64,000 bases of DNA from Serilophus lunatus (lineage: Eukaryota; Chordata; Aves; Passeriformes; Eurylaimidae), in contig VXBA01001027.1 in the NCBI GenBank assembly GCA_013399895.1, positions 1,999,838 to 2,063,837 on the forward strand, given 5' to 3'. Shown here in pieces: positions 63,379-64,000 of this stretch (within the stretch, counting starts at the first letter, position 1; each line of letters starts with the position of its first letter). The position numbers and the translations under genes are program-made. The notes under the pieces are model-generated. The model did no database searches and had not been told where the DNA came from. It was given only the letters and a program-made list of their open reading frames with translations.

Positions 63379-64000
63379 GAGAGAGCACGAGAGAGTGCAC
63401 GCCAAATACAGGATAAGTAACCATGGTGATTCTTGAGCTCACATACAGGACAGAGCATCTACATTGTACATGACCTTATTCTACTCCAAACATGAAGACT
63501 CCACTGGCTTTAGCATCAATCCTATAAAATGCCATGATTCTTATGGGATCAGGCTCTTGGGACCAGACCTATAAAGTTATGCATTTGAGACAAGGTAAGT
63601 TAAGCATACAAATATTTTTGTGAATTTGAGTCTTAGTGCACAAAACTAAACAACGAAACCCCAAACAAAATCACACCACAACCAAGTACTATGGTCCAGA
63701 TCCAAAAAGGAACCAAACCTCAGAGAAGGATTATATGTAACTTAACTGCCATGCAAATAAAACCTGCAGAAGAAATGCCAGCTTTTTCCCCCCAAGCTTG
63801 GCAAAACATCTCTTATTCCTCACAAATCAAAACATAGTAGGAAATATTTCCTTATTCTACAATAGGCCTAATAAGGATCCTGCCTTAATAACTTTCTGGT
63901 TAAATCTCCATGCTAGTCACTGGCATGTCAAGGGTGAGTAACATACCTAAAGGACAGCCCGTGATGGCCAAGAGACCCTCCCCACCTTTTATTTTAAGAG

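Larger units (their letters stand above)
61481..64000. other. Non-coding unique sequence to the window end
   Basis: No gene seen. It contains the perfect hairpin at 62197-62220, the TAAA microsatellite at 63359-63378 and a final A/C-rich patch near 63645-63680. Confidence 0.5.

Noticed and set aside
1..64000. CRISPR array, phage, plasmid, operon or other prokaryotic system
   Set aside because: There are no regularly spaced repeats and no dense co-directional open frames, while avian CR1 and LTR remnants show this is eukaryotic DNA.

Overview
The window looks like nuclear DNA of a bird. The sequence is AT-rich (roughly 35-38% G+C by eye), poor in CpG, and full of short poly(A)/poly(T) runs and microsatellites. 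It shows none of the dense open frames of a prokaryote or compact genome. The lineage call rests on three transposable-element remnants: two pieces of CR1, the dominant avian LINE, one on each strand (23200-23290 plus; 25924-26250 minus), and one degraded LTR resembling avian ERVL-type long terminal repeats (23575-23786, minus). These were matched from memory of the families, not by a search. A passerine is possible but not demonstrated.

I find no protein-coding gene I can name, and no tRNA, rRNA or other classical RNA gene. Almost all open frames are 60-120 codons, have no splice-site or codon-use support, and are best read as chance. The window is therefore most likely intergenic (gene-desert-like) or the inside of a very large intron. 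Four stretches stand out from that background: an unusually long stop-free frame on the minus strand at 55865-56494; a minus-strand stretch at 27119-27373 built like a terminal exon (pyrimidine tract, AG, open frame, stop, then AATAAA and a GT-rich stretch); a CpG cluster behind a TATAAAA at 61120-61480; and a pair of outward-pointing CTCF-like motifs at 42336-42350 and 42832-42850.

Layout: 1-22.5 kb is unique AT-rich sequence with small simple repeats, a nested hairpin and a 16-bp perfect palindrome; its most AT-rich part is about 10.2-12.7 kb. From 22.5 to 26.3 kb lies the only repeat-rich and locally GC-richer zone: an A/C-rich strand-biased tract, CR1, LTR, a minor CpG cluster, and CR1. 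From 27 to 31 kb comes the candidate terminal exon and several homopolymer runs. From 31 to 56 kb the sequence is unique, with some complex stretches that could be conserved regulatory elements, together with the CTCF-like pair. From 56 to 64 kb comes the end of the window, with the CpG cluster, a short perfect hairpin and a TAAA microsatellite.

Nothing here shows genes working together. Any function is most likely regulatory (enhancers, insulators) or belongs to a gene whose exons lie mostly outside the window. All statements about conservation, expression or family membership would need alignment or transcript data that I could not consult.
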